This document shows positions 1 through 11,550 of a stretch of 64,000 bases of DNA, piece after piece (position 1 is the first letter of the stretch; every line of letters begins with the position of its first letter). The stretch covers positions 5,314,446-5,378,445 of the forward strand of contig OY970829.1 in NCBI GenBank assembly GCA_963853835.1. Reading direction: 5' to 3'. A model generated the notes under the pieces. The model made no database searches. It saw only the letters and a list, made by a program, of their open reading frames with translations, and had not been told where the DNA came from. The stretch comes from Calendula officinalis. Its lineage: Eukaryota > Streptophyta > Magnoliopsida > Asterales > Asteraceae. The position numbers were made by a program, and so were the translations under genes.

Positions 1-460
1 CTTTAAGAATTAATCAATTGTCAAAGTCATCATTTGGATTTGTGAATATCCAACATTCCTTTTAAGGGAATCATGACTTTCATTGATTACTGTATCTAAC
101 AAGTATAAGACACTTGAAACGATACTTCCAATTCTTAAGTGTGTTAGTATCTTTTAAGAATCTTATTTAATGCCAAAGTCATTTCTTGGATTTCTCAAAT
201 ATCCATTATTCCTATTAGGGAATTATGACTTGATTAAATATTGTATTTATTACAAGTATAAAAGACTTGCAACAATACCTTTTAATTCTTAAATACTTTA
301 ATATAGTTTGTTTCTTTTAAGAGTTCATTTAATGTTCTAAGTCATTTCACTTGGATTTTACGAATATCCAATTATTCCTATTAAGGAATTATGAATTCAT
401 TAAATTCCTTCATTACAAGTATAAAAGACTTGTAATAATACTGTTTAAAGTCTATCTTGA
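1..460. repeat. Three degenerate tandem units of about 150-163 bp
   Basis: Units begin near 1, 151 and 314, each with a CTTTAAGA or CTTTTAAGA start. Each contains a GTCAT...TTGGATTT block, a TATCCAA...ATTCCT block, a GGAATTATGA-like block and an ACAAGTATAA...GACTTG block in the same order. Identity is visibly imperfect. The array lies in the 3' noncoding part of element A and may continue left of the window. Confidence 0.7.
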
Positions 461-953
461 TTATATCCAATATAATCATACTATATTAATACTAACACTT
501 TAAAACTTACTATCATAAGTAACCATTACTTAAGATGTTTTAAATAAGTTCAATGTACTTTGAACTTTATGCTTTTCATAAAAACTCTTAAATACTTTAG
601 AAGAGAAACTTCTAATTTCTAGTATCTAAGTATTAAGCTTCTAAGACATTATTTATCATACAACAATAAAACAAGTATAAAACATGAAATATAAAGTAAA
701 TCAAAACTTGAGTTACAATCTAGTCATAAAACTTTGACTAGTGTAATTATCACACATGCACACACATAATATAATTCAAACATGAATTCTTATTAAAACG
801 AAAGAAAAAACTTGTTTTAACATAAAATAAAAATTATCCAACAAAACTGAAATTGTTTTATTGAATCCATAAACTACTGAATTATAAAAGGAAAACTTGG
901 TGCTTGTGGGATCATCACCATCTCATGCCGGTCATTATCACTTTCCATCTCCT
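461..953. other. AT-rich noncoding tail of element A
   Basis: About 490 bp of AT-rich sequence downstream, on the minus strand, of the A gag. No open frame of note and no pol motif was seen. Confidence 0.5.
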
Positions 954-954
954 C

Positions 955-1040
955 CTGCAATAAACGATTGCAAAAGTTAGATTACTCGTAATGTAATTTA
1001 CAAGTATCTTAAAAGTGATTAAGAAGTGTGATTGTGTTAC
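955..1040 (-). other. Candidate 86-bp intron at the 3' end of A gag
   Basis: On the minus strand CCTCAG is followed by GTAACA, and 86 bp on TTTATTGCAG precedes GAGGAG. Donor and acceptor match plant splice consensus and the size is at the short end for plant introns. Splicing would change only the last few residues and reach a stop within about six codons. No transcript evidence. Confidence 0.3.
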
Positions 1041-1649
1041 CTGAGGAACTTGCGTTTCCTCCACCACCACTTGCACCCTTTGGACAATTTCTTTTCCAAT
1101 GCCCAGCCTCACCACACTTGAAGCACCGATTCTCGGTCTTTGTTGTGTTAGGCTTAACCTTCTTGACCTTATGTTTGATACCTTTACCATTAGGCACTCC
1201 TTGGATAGGATTGGTTTTACCCTTTCCTTTACCACCATGCCCTTCTTCATCGCTATCATCAGTTGTGCGACTCTTTTTAGAATTGGTCTTAATATTCAAC
1301 TCAACAGCCTCGAGCATGGATCGTAGCTCGAGAATGGAATTATCCGTATTACGTTTGCTGTAGTTGGCTACAAAGACTTTGTAGTCATCTGACAATGAGT
1401 TGAGTGCAGTGTCAATTGCTAACTGCAATGGCACGTGGTGACCAAGTCTAGAAAGGTGATCAATGTGCACTTTCATTTTCATGAGGTGTGCACCTACTGA
1501 TGCTCCCTTAGCCATCTAGCAAGAAATCAACGACCTACAAGCGTAGAATGCTTGTCTTGGTTCATTCTTTGCATCCTCGGTAGGGGCTTTCAACACGTTT
1601 CTTTCTCGGTCAATCCCATCCCTCTCTTGTCTGAGCATGATTTTAAAAT
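1009..1649 (-). pseudogene. Copia-type gag of element A, C-terminal part with zinc knuckle
   Basis: This is the 3' part of a retrotransposon gag (nucleocapsid) gene. The frame at 1009-1515 has the typical copia gag middle (HIDHLSRLGHH, then ALNSLSDDYKVFVANYSK) and a CCHC zinc knuckle CFKCGEAGHWKRNC followed by a Gly/Ser-rich tail. The part at 1516-1649 (KIMLRQERDGIDRERNVLK) is the conserved stretch that normally follows the N-terminal NWRRDF motif. An in-frame TAG just before 1515, with an apparent loss of sequence, breaks the gene. The N-terminal 36 codons lie at 8849-8956, beyond inserted element C; removing C and one TSD copy keeps the frame. A GT...TGCAG pair at 1040-955 could be an 86-bp intron near the 3' end. 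Gag would package element RNA. Confidence 0.85.
1645..1649. repeat. TSD AAAAT, left copy for element C
   Basis: The matching copy is at 8849-8853. Joining the flanks with one copy restores a continuous gag frame in element A. Confidence 0.85.
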
Positions 1650-2255
1650 TGTTGGAATATGCTTCACGCGTATAACATATAGTTATATGGCTAGTTGTAT
1701 GTGAGCCTAAAGGGTCACACACTTAAACACTAAACACCATCATATCATTAATGTAATTAGTGTAATTACATTAATATATATATTATAGTTTAATATTAAA
1801 TGTTAATATTGAAACTAATAGTGTGCTTATAAGAAGAACTAAAGGAAAGGGGCTAGAGTGCAATATTGACAAACTTGTTAAGGAAGTCATTTAAAAGGGA
1901 TTAGGGCAACCATAATCCCCTACCACTTGTGAATTTCGGCCGCCCCCCTCTCATACCCTCTAGGGTTCTTTTTGGTTCTTCTTCTTCAAGCACAAGGACT
2001 AGCATCCTCCATTGGTGTTCTAGCAAGTGTTGTGTGGACTAGCTTTGGAGGAATTCCCCATTGGAATTCTTGGTTTCGATCGTTCATCTTCACCGACGGA
2101 TTGTTAAAGTCAAAGGCTTCAAGGGTATGAATTGTTCTTCCTAACTCTTTGATTTTGTTTATAGTTTAATTGTATTTATCAATATTAGATCCGTTCATGG
2201 TGATTAAACTTTTCCGTTGCGTTTTGGTTCTTGTTTTAACCTAAAATCACCATTA
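1650..2255 (+). repeat. 5' LTR of element C (606 bp)
   Basis: It begins TGTTGGAATATGC and ends CACCATTA, just before the PBS. It is nearly identical to 8240-8848, differing by a few substitutions and a TA-repeat length change. Confidence 0.9.
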
Positions 2256-2256
2256 G

Positions 2257-2270
2257 TGGTATCACGAGTC
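2257..2270 (+). other. Primer binding site of element C (degenerate)
   Basis: TGGTATCACGAGTC starts two bases after the LTR. The usual plant copia PBS, matching initiator tRNA-Met, is TGGTATCAGAGC, so one base has been inserted. Confidence 0.7.
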
Positions 2271-4272
2271 ATTATATTGATGATATAATTAACTAGTTTT
2301 TGTAAAAGTAGCAAAAAATACGATTTTTGGATGATTTTTTGGTACCCGATCGGAAATAGTCGAACCCTAGGGTTCTTTTATTTTTTTCGGATATTTTAAT
2401 AAATAAGGGTTAAAAATATGATTTTTAATAACCCTACATGCTACTTGTTACAAAAACACTAATCAAAAATTAATCTTGTTATTGTTTTTTTGATTATTTG
2501 GCTTGGATTTTACTTTTAATTTTAGTTTTTGTTGATATGGCAAAACATGTATTTTTGCCATACCCAAGCCAAAAACTTGTCAATTGTTGATTGTTTGTGC
2601 AAACCGATGAAAGCCTAGACCTTGTGATGAATGTGTTGTTGTTTGGTTGATTTGGGAAAAGCCGTGTTTTTGGCTTAATTGTTGTATTTTGTTTCAATTT
2701 TTTCCTTTATGTTTGGTGCCATTTTTTTGGGGCAATTTCATTGTAAAAGTAATTAGAATAGTTGTATTTTATTTCTTTGTACTTTGTAATTTGTTGACCA
2801 AAGATGAAGAAAATTTGAAGACAAAACAACAATTTTCGGCACCTCCTGCGCAGCTGCACGAAAACAGACTTTCCTGGAGATTGGCTAATCCGTTGGACCT
2901 GAAACCACCGCCAAAAGTTCCGCAACTCAGAAACCTACAACTTTCCAGAAGGCTGGAAAGACTAACGAAGATTCCTTCAGTGACTTTTCGGGCTTCAAAG
3001 GCTGCTGGAAGTTTCTGGCAGATTGCACTTTTTCACAATATTGGGTTCTACTTGCTCAAGAATGTCTTGGAGCAAGTGGGAGCCCATTGGGTTTATGTAG
3101 GCCCGTTTGGGTTCATGTTGGCCCGTCCCTAGTTTGACCCTTCGGTCCGTCGTGATGACTCACGTGACCGAACCTAGGATTTCATCGGTCGAGGTTTGCA
3201 CAAAATTTGTTGCATGTTTTATTTATGTTTGTGGTTGTTTTCTTTTCCTATTAGATACAAGTAAATAAAACAATTAAAAACGGTTTTTTGACACAAACAT
3301 TAAAACATCCAAACATTTAATATTCGATAATTACTAGTTAATCATTGATGATTAAACCTTTAATCTAAAATTGTTTTGAGATTAAACTAAGTTCAAATAC
3401 GATTTGAAACTTCAACCTTAATAATCGTTAAATGTTTTTACCGTTTATTAAACGACTTATGAAGTGATATGAATGAAGTACGTGATTCATTCATATCTTA
3501 ATAAAATTTTATTAATTAAAATTTAACATACCTAAAATTTAAGTCACGCCGTCCAATCGGTTGTAAATCACTTGCTTCTATTTTTGAATTCACGTGAGAC
3601 GTGGTTTGAATCTAGATCCGAGGTCATTATTCTCTACGCATGAGACCTAGAGCTATTTTGACATGATTTCACATTGGATGACTTAATCGAGTTAACGGTG
3701 AGACCTTGACTCGAGGCGACGATGCGACAAACATACCACTTGACCCTAGATGCTTGTTCACTAGGTGCCATGAAGTCCCATACCTCTAAGAATTGCACTT
3801 GTAATGCAATTGCTGATCGTCACCTACCTATTGGATCTATCACCTGTAGCAGATCAACTGATGCGGTGATAGAAGCTCAATGGGATCTTAGCTTTTAATT
3901 AAAATTAATTGGGTAGTTAATTGATTAAAAGAAATTATTATTGAAAATACTATTTTTTTGAACTTTGGTTATTATACAGATAACAACAACATCAAAACCT
4001 AAGTATCTTCACTCAAAAATCAGTTCTTGAAAACTGAAACTGACTAATATCAACTTTATCTACTGATATCGAATTCTAAGGATTGTCCTTAGAGATGAGA
4101 AAGTTGATACACATATAAGAGGCCTTACCTGAGGCACCTCCTGTCAGTGATTCTGCTGCTGTTCGTTAAGCCTTTACCGAAACGTTTAACGAACACCAAG
4201 AAGTTGCTACTCCTATCCTTGTGAGCATGAACCCCGAGATTCGAAAGTTTCGAGGAACTCACAGCATATGAC
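2271..4272 (+). other. Long leader of element C, no recognised gene
   Basis: About 2 kb between PBS and the first gag-like residues. It holds open frames such as 2647-3132 (161 codons), but they have no motif I recognise and odd hydrophobic composition. Treated as noncoding or decayed leader. Confidence 0.6.
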
Positions 4273-4780
4273 ATGATAAGCGAGTTGAAAATGATATTTC
4301 AACAAAAGGCAGAACTTGAACTGTTCAAAACAGTTAAAGCATTCCACGCTTGCAATCAGGAGGACGGCCAATCAGTTAGCACTTACATCTTGAATATGCA
4401 ATGCTATCTTGATCAAATGGAACGTCTTGGTTACCCCTTACCACAAGTTCTTGGAATGAGCGTGATTCTTACCTCACAATCCAAGAACTATGACCAGTCT
4501 GAAAAGTGTTTTAAAAGTACATAGCATGGGGAAGACAATCTTTGAACATGCTATGGTAAAACTGGTTGAGCAAGGGTTACCCAATACTTTTCTAGCAATC
4601 AGGGAAGGTAAACCGCAAGCACAAGGCAAGAGTCTGGGTAAAGGTAAGCTAGTTTACTTTTCCAAACCTACGATTCCCCACCTGCTAAAAAGGAGCACCC
4701 TGCAAAGGATATTTCTCGCCATCATTGCGATGAAACTGGCCATTGAAGGAGGAATTGTCCTACCTACTTGGAAGAGTTGA
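4273..4780 (+). pseudogene. Copia gag remnant of element C
   Basis: The frame at 4273-4524 reads FKTVKAFHACNQEDGQSVST and then YLDQMERLGYPLPQ, the central gag block of copia elements (the HACKxxEGxSVxxxVLxMxGY type). The following frame 4490-4780 continues with a degraded basic, KGKLVYF-containing part where a zinc knuckle would be expected; no intact CCHC motif is left. The conserved N-terminal gag block was not found, so the 5' end is lost or too diverged. Confidence 0.75.
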
Positions 4781-4784
4781 TGAA

Positions 4785-6100
4785 GGACAAATGTGTTCTA
4801 GTTAGCACATTAGGTATCTTCATTGTAGAACTCCATACTTTTCGTGATAAATCTTGAGTGTATGACACTAGTTGTGGAACTCACATTTACACAAATGTGC
4901 AAGATTGAGTGTGAAGTAGAAAGCTAAATGAATGGAAGCTGTGATCTTATCCTTCCTAATGCGTTAATTATTGTTTTGAACAATTGTCAATTATGCATTG
5001 TTTAGCTTTATCGTTTGTTAAATAATGGATTATGATATTTTGTTTTATGAAAAATAACATTTTTTATAACTATTCCTTGTAATAGTATGTTTGAAATTAA
5101 TATGCATGATCCTAATTCAAACGATAGTTCTATATACAAATGTAGCACTCAAGAATCCAAATTGGCTTGGATTCTACTTACCTAGAGCATCGTCATCTTT
5201 TCCACATAAACAAGAAACACATTTTGATACTAAAACTCGACGGGTTTCTATACAAATGATTATGAATCATTTAAAATGCCTCTCTTGTGTATTATGGAAA
5301 GATAACAAGAAAGATTTTCTCCCATGTTGGCGAAAGAGCTAAAAATCTACTTGGACTCATACATACTGATGTATGTGGCCCTTTTAGAACTAAGACTAGG
5401 GAAGGTGCCACCTACTTTCACTGATGATATCATTCGATGTGGTTATGTTTACTTGATTAAACATCAACATGGAAGCTTTAATGGTATCAGTCGCTATTGT
5501 TATGTTTACTTGATTAGACATAAACATGAAATCTTTGAAACGTTCAAAGCTTTCTAAAGTAAAAGTTGAAAATCAACTCGGCAAGACAACAAAGGCTTTC
5601 AGTCCTGATTGAGGATGAAAGTACATGAGTCAAGAGTTTCTGGATCATCCCACACATCGTGAGATTGTCTCACAATTCACTCTTTCATGCACTCCACAAG
5701 ATAATGGTGCGTCTGGAAGGAGATATCGGACCCTGTATGACATGGTGCGGTCTATGATGAGTCCTACTACTCTTACACTATCCTTTTGAGGGGCATGCAC
5801 TGAAGTCTGCTGCTCGAATACTTGATATGGTTCCGACCAAAAGGTTAAAAAGACACCATATGAGATATGGCGTGGGAAAGTCCGTAATTTGTCTTACTTG
5901 AGGATCTGGGGTTGTGAGGATCTCGTGGAACGAGACATGCCAAACAAACTTGAGCCCATATCTATCAAGTATATCTTCGATTACTATTTTACTTCCCAAC
6001 TGAGAACAAATTGTTGTTACTCGGTATGCTGAGTTTCTTGAGAAAAGTCTCATTTCACAAAGCAAGTGGGAGCACTATAGACTTTGACAAGATTCAAAGT
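4785..6100 (+). pseudogene. Protease and integrase relics of element C
   Basis: A protease relic reads VYDTSCGTHIYTNVQD from 4858: the catalytic DTG is now DTS and the preceding Trp codon is TGA. An integrase relic reads GLIHTDVCGPFRTKTREGAT near 5353-5410, including the first catalytic Asp, then shifts frame. Near 5740 DMVRSMMSPTT and near 5826 a MVPTKR-like block belong to the integrase C-terminal side. Several stops and frameshifts separate these parts. Known family: copia pol order protease-integrase-RT-RNase H. Confidence 0.75.
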
Positions 6101-6289
6101 GAAGATACACAACCTTCTGGTAACACTAGCAAATAACATTCTGAGGCTGGACATATAGATGTTGGACCACAGGATGATGTTGTTCCCATTCATAGATTCG
6201 CAAGGACACCTCATGCACCTGAACGATATAGATTTATGTCGATGCTGAGGAGCAAGTTTCGAGGATCATTATGAACCCCCTAACTATCA

Positions 6290-7330
6290 AGTTGCATTAT
6301 CGAATTTTGAATTCGAAAAATGCGTTCAAGCTAAGAATGCGAAAATAAAATCCATGAGAGACAATCAAGTTTTGAACTTAGTTGATCTTTCTCAAAACAG
6401 TAAGACTGTTGACATGGATGAAAATATACACATCTATAAATCTCTCATAGTAGCAAAAGGTTACACTCAATCCTACTGGATTGACAATGATGAAACCTTC
6501 TCGCCTGTTACTAAAGACATTAGGATTCTTATAGCCAAAGTAGTGTACAATGACTATGAAATTTGGTTAATGATGAAATCAAAACGTTTGTTTCACCTAA
6601 AACCCAAACTGAGTATGTGTATATATGAAAGCTAGTGGAAGCGTTGTCGTTTCTCAAGTCATACATGTTGATGACATGTCACTCAGGTGAAACAATATAC
6701 CATGCTACAAGATGAAAATCCTAGCTTGGAAAATGTTTCGACATGATGGATTGTAGGGACACGATGTACATACTTGAAGTAAAGATCTATAATGATAGAT
6801 CAAAGTGGTTAATTGGTTTAAGTCAAAGTGCTTACATTGACAAAATTCTAAATGGTTTAGAGTGGTACTCCCAAACGAGGAAGTCCTCGTATACCACACA
6901 ATGTAAACTTGAGTGAGACTCAAGGACCTTCCACACCTGATGTGGTGAAGCGGATGAATGTAATCCCCTATGAATCGGCTATTACATTCATCATGTACGC
7001 TGTAAGGAGCACTAGGCCAAATGTAACGTCCTTAGGGGACCTTACTAGAAAATACCAACAGAATTCATGAGAGAGTCACTGGATTGCTGTTAAGAACACA
7101 TTGAAGTATTTTAAAGTACTGGATATATGTTCCTTGGTCATGGTGGAGATACTGAACTGAAACTAAGTATACTTGCTATACTTATGTTGGTTTTGAAATA
7201 GGTCGTGATGACGCTAGATCCTATTTACGAAGGTTTACTACATTCGAATGATTTATCGATGATATGTGAAATTCGTACACTTAAAGTTCAAACAGATAAC
7301 TAACTAGCTGACACTTTATCGAACTCAATG
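6290..7330 (+). pseudogene. Reverse transcriptase and RNase H relics of element C
   Basis: At 6354-6635 the peptide contains TVDMDENIHIYKSLIVAKGY and DETFSPV, the N-terminal RT block of copia elements, followed by NDYEIW. The part encoding the YVDD catalytic box is badly damaged (an SYMLMTCHSG-like stretch near 6660). The end near 7125-7320 resembles an RNase H remnant (FLGHGGDTELK). Close in type to the better preserved RT of element B at 14593-15582. Confidence 0.75.
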
Positions 7331-8229
7331 TCTTGTACCAAACATCTTGAATATGAATGGAACATTGGACTTCGACAAGCTAGTAGTTTCATGTAAATCT
7401 GTTTTAGTATTTGGATAATGGAACTGTGAGCAGTTTATATTGGAATAAATTGATATATTTGATATGATCGTTTTTATATGAATATCTACTGTGTTCGATA
7501 TTTGCATGTTTATATCCTTGAATATCTACTGTGTTTTATATTCTAAATTGTCCATTGTCATATTAATAATATGGGAATATTAATAAGACAAATCTGAGAG
7601 CATTGATGACATCATCTTAGTATGACTAAGGATGATGAAATCAAACTCACATGTCGTTCATAACGATGCACGATTGGACTGACCCAACCTATGAGAAATC
7701 ACTTCCTGGATTTATGTCACAAGTGAATCTCACAAAGGATTTGTCACTTATCCTCTGACTTGAGATGCAAGTTGGTTTGTGTATGTAGAGGGGCAAACTT
7801 TTATGTGGTTAAACGCTGACCTGAATAAGGCTGCTATAACAACCATTATCGAGTTTATCATTAAGCATATGACAGACACGTGCAGTCAATAAAGAATTTG
7901 TTCCTCCACGTATGTGGATTAGATACTACTGGGCCCCTCGATGATTTTGAATAGATGTATGTGTGGCCACACCCAAAAGGTAATCAAGATGAATCTTGAT
8001 TGGTTTGGTAATCTATTTCATTATATAGATCGAGAAATAGAATCGTTGAAGTTTTAGATTGACATTGATCCTTGTCTAAAATTCAACATAGTATCAGTAA
8101 CAAAAGGATAACTGCTTGAAAAACTTTGAACAAAGATTTTATGACTCTTCTCATGTACTCCTAGGGGCATTGGCGGGTTGCTAGACTCTAACCTTTGCTT
8201 GTATAACTACTTGATGTTATCACGTGCGC
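7331..8229 (+). other. 3' noncoding region of element C
   Basis: About 900 bp between the end of pol and the polypurine tract. No gene recognised; short frames only. Confidence 0.6.
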
Positions 8230-8239
8230 AAGTGGGAGC
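8230..8239 (+). other. Polypurine tract of element C
   Basis: AAGTGGGAGC directly before the 3' LTR, matching the usual copia PPT (AAGTGGGAG). Confidence 0.8.
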
Positions 8240-8848
8240 TATTGGAATATGCTTCACGCGTATAACATATAGTTATATGGCTAGTTGTATGTGAGCCTAA
8301 AGGGTCATACACTTAAACACTAAACACCATCATATCATTATTGTAATTAGTGTAATTGCATTAATATATATATATATTATAGTTTAATATTAAATGTTAA
8401 TATTGAAACTAATAGTGTGCTTATAAGAAGAACTAAAGGAAAGGGGCTAGAGTGGAATATTGACAAACTTGTTAAGGAAGTCATTTAAAAGGGATTAGGG
8501 CAACCATAATCCCCTACCACTTGTGAATTTCGGCCGCCCCCCTCTCATACCCTATAGGGTTCTTTTTGGTTCTTCTTCTTCAAGCACAAGGACTAGCATC
8601 CTCCATTGGTGTTCTAGCAAGTGTTGTGTGGACTAGCTTTGGAGGAATTCCCATTGGAATTCTTGGTTTCGATCGTTCATCTTCACCGACGGATTGTTAA
8701 AGTCAAAGGCTTCAAGGGTATGAATTGTTCTTCCTAACTCTTTGATTTTGTTTATAGTTTAATTGTATTTATCAATATTAGATCCGTTCATGGTGATTAC
8801 ACTTTTCCGCTGCGTTTTGGTTTCTGTTTTAACCTAAAATCACCATTA
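8240..8848 (+). repeat. 3' LTR of element C (609 bp)
   Basis: Near-identical to 1650-2255. The first dinucleotide is TA instead of TG, probably a point mutation. Followed by TSD AAAAT (8849-8853). Confidence 0.9.
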
Positions 8849-8956
8849 AAAATCACGTCTCCAATTGAGGAAATTTGACCCAGTCAACTCTTTCTTTCCT
8901 AGAAAGAAACGTCGCGAGAGTTTGTTGTAGGTTATCGTTGTGTTTGTTGCTGTCAT
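8849..8956 (-). pseudogene. Gag of element A, N-terminal 36 codons
   Basis: Start codon is the complement of 8954-8956. The peptide begins MTATNTTITYNKLS and contains KKELTGSNFLNWRRDF, the conserved N-terminal copia gag motif around the substrate-like LTGSNFLNW box. It stops exactly at the AAAAT target duplication flanking element C; the gene resumes at 1644 on the other side. The start is chosen because it lies just upstream of the conserved motif and after a long leader. Confidence 0.85.
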
Positions 8957-11537
8957 CTACAAATCAAACCCAGTTTAATTAGTAATTATCAACAATATTC
9001 TCTAAAATATATTATAAACCCATAATTAATATTTTAGGCCTACGATCCATATTTCACATTCTCGCTGCAAGGTTTGGGCACTTCCCGACGAGACATGCTA
9101 TTTCTGGTATGTAACATCCTTACCGATCACATCAAGACTTGACACGATTCCTAGGGGTCGTAGAATATTTTAGACTTATAACTTATTACAACCTTGTACA
9201 ATCTAATTGTACATTTCTAAGTTAGTAATAAAGTCTAGTATGTTTATTCTACTCAAGTACTTTTTGGGCCGGGACTCCCGATTATCACCAAAGTAGATCA
9301 GACCATCTAAGACAGTGCGATGTTCTGCGTCGGGACTCCCGATTATCACAGAACCTTACGCACCCTAACACTGGCAATGATTTGAATCCATATCTAAGGT
9401 TCTTTATCCTTACAATATGAATATCGTTGAACAAGTGAGGTGTTCCATTAGGTGGATAGTACTTAGATCTAAGATTTTCTTGGGTTGGTTTAAGTCTTGA
9501 ACTAAACTTAAACCTTATTCCAATCTTAATCTTTGTTTAAAATGTGTGACTTGTGAATTCAAGAATTCTACAAGACACCTTTTTAAACCTTAAGAACTTT
9601 TTTTAAAACTTATAGTTTCAAGAATTTGCGCGTTTTATATGTATACCTAAAAACGAGGTGTACAAAACGTATCACTAGGTTTTGTGGAAAACCTTATATA
9701 GAATAAAACTTACTTGTTTTATCTTTCTTGAAAAAATTAAAACTTATGTTAAACTTTTTAATTCTTTTATGATTCATAAACTTGAATCATAAACCTACTT
9801 TAACACACCTTGTTTTTCATATGTCTAATAATAAAATTAAATATTTGTTTAGATTCGACCAAAACTTATGTCATAGTGACACATTCATAAACTTTGTGAT
9901 TCTCTTGTGTAGCTCCCACTAGCTCCAACAACCATGATGGAACTTAAGCAAACACAATCACCGGTCTATTCTTGGTGAAACTAACAACCTTATTATATAA
10001 AGACTATATATAATAATTCTTAGTTTGTTTAAATCTTTCTTACATTTAACTTGGACTAGTTAAATATAGGTTCTAAAGTTATCTTGTTATTTAACCTTAA
10101 TCATTAATCTAGTATCTTACATGACTTGTAAAATACTTATATTATACTTGTATAATTATATAGTTATAATAACTTATAACTTTATACACCTTATAATAAT
10201 AATATATAACTTTGTATATTTCTAGTTCATCATATAATCTCAACTTGTACAATTTCTAGTTACAATGAGATTATAACTTTGTACTTCCTAGTCTCAATTA
10301 TATAATTAACTTATAGAATAACTAGTTATATTATTAACCTTAAGGATCAAAATAACATTATCTTTTAATGTTCTATTTAATCTTGTATTTAATATATGTA
10401 ATATATATTTCTTTTAAAATAAACTTGTAACATTCTAACAAGAATATTACATCTAATTTATACGTATGTATTTTAACTTGATCTAATTAAAATACGTATA
10501 AACTACATTATTTATTAAAATTCATTTTACCTTTTTAAATATTTAAAAATCCGAAATATAATATATAAATATAAATAAATACATCTTGTTAATTTCTTGA
10601 ACTAAAAATTAACACATGTTTTAATTCTTATTAATTAGTCTAACCCTTTGTTCTTGATCAATCAAAACTAGGGTTTTGACTTTCTTGATCAAAAACATTA
10701 TTTATCAAAAATCAATTCTAATAAATCGTATTTAAACAATAAACTTTGTTTAAATTCTAAGATAGATTATAACCCTAATAAATTTATTTAAACCTTTTAA
10801 TTTAAACCTTATAGACAATAAACTTTGTCTAGATTTCTAGGTTTAAAGAACAAGTCTTAATAAATCTATTAAAATAATAATTAAACCTATTAAACATGAA
10901 CTTGTTTAATTTTCTAGGTTTTAGATTATTAACCTAATTAATTCTTTTAAACAATTAAACTCAACTAGTTTAATGTTCTAGGGTTTTTTAGGGTTTCAAA
11001 AATCTTAAGCCTATGAGACTTTTCCACCAATTAAACTAGGCTAGTTTAATAAACTTGGTGTCCAAGTAACCTCTAGATTTCGAAATCTCTAAGGGATTAT
11101 GAAAGAATCCTTTTGACCAATTAAACAAATCTTGTTTAACATACTTGGTCCTAGGGTTCTTCCTAGGTCATGAAAATTTTGGGTAAAAAAGGAAAGAATC
11201 CTTTTGATCAATTACACAAATCCTGTTTAACATATTTGATCCTAGGGTTCTTCCTTGTACACGAAATTTCTAGGGTTTAGAAAAGAAGCCTTTTGATCAA
11301 TTAAACTAAACTAGTTTAATATTCTTGATCCTAGGGTTCTTTACAATTTTCGAAATTTCTAGGGTTTTCTAGAATCCTTTTTGACCAATTAAACATAACT
11401 AGTTTAACATGCTTGGTCCTAGGGTTCTTACCCTTTTCGAAAATACAAGGAGAAGAAGAAGAAGTTGGAACAAAAAAAACTTTAATAAAAAATAAACAAA
11501 CAAACTTTGTTAATCTAGTTTATATCTCTAAACCAAC
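8957..11537 (-). other. Leader of element A
   Basis: About 2.6 kb of AT-rich, minus-strand 5' leader between PBS and gag. It holds two copies of a short block CGGGACTCCCGATTATCAC (9271-9289 and 9334-9352) and the tandem repeats at 11020-11450. No protein-coding frame recognised. Confidence 0.65.
11020..11450. repeat. Tandem repeats of about 75-115 bp in A leader
   Basis: About five imperfect units. Each carries a CAATTAAAC...TTTAA...TTGGTCCTAGGGTTCTT block and an AAAGAATCCTTTTGA block. The phrase CCTAGGGTTCTT recurs at intervals, and a related, more degenerate pattern extends left to about 10610. Confidence 0.65.
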
Positions 11538-11549
11538 GCTCTGATACCA
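11538..11549 (-). other. Primer binding site of element A
   Basis: The plus strand reads GCTCTGATACCA, so the minus strand reads TGGTATCAGAGC, the exact plant PBS matching initiator tRNA-Met. It lies one base from the LTR. Confidence 0.9.
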
Positions 11550-11550
11550 C

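Larger units (their letters stand above)
1650..8848 (+). mobile_element. Element C: degenerate Ty1/copia retrotransposon nested in A gag
   Basis: It is bounded by two LTRs (1650-2255 and 8240-8848) and by a 5-bp TSD AAAAT (1645-1649, 8849-8853). A PBS variant lies at 2257-2270 and a PPT (AAGTGGGAGC) at 8230-8239. Internal coding is present as gag, protease, integrase, RT and RNase H relics full of stops and frameshifts, so it is not autonomous now. The leader before gag is unusually long, about 2 kb. It lies in the opposite orientation to its host, element A. Confidence 0.92.

Noticed and set aside
2647..3132. 161-codon open frame in the leader of element C
   Set aside because: Highly hydrophobic start, no recognisable domain, lies between PBS and gag of a dead element, and codon pattern looks random.
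5431..5530. Local duplication in C integrase relic (GYVYLIKHQH and CYVYLIRHKH)
   Set aside because: Real but small duplication in a decayed gene; no functional meaning inferred.
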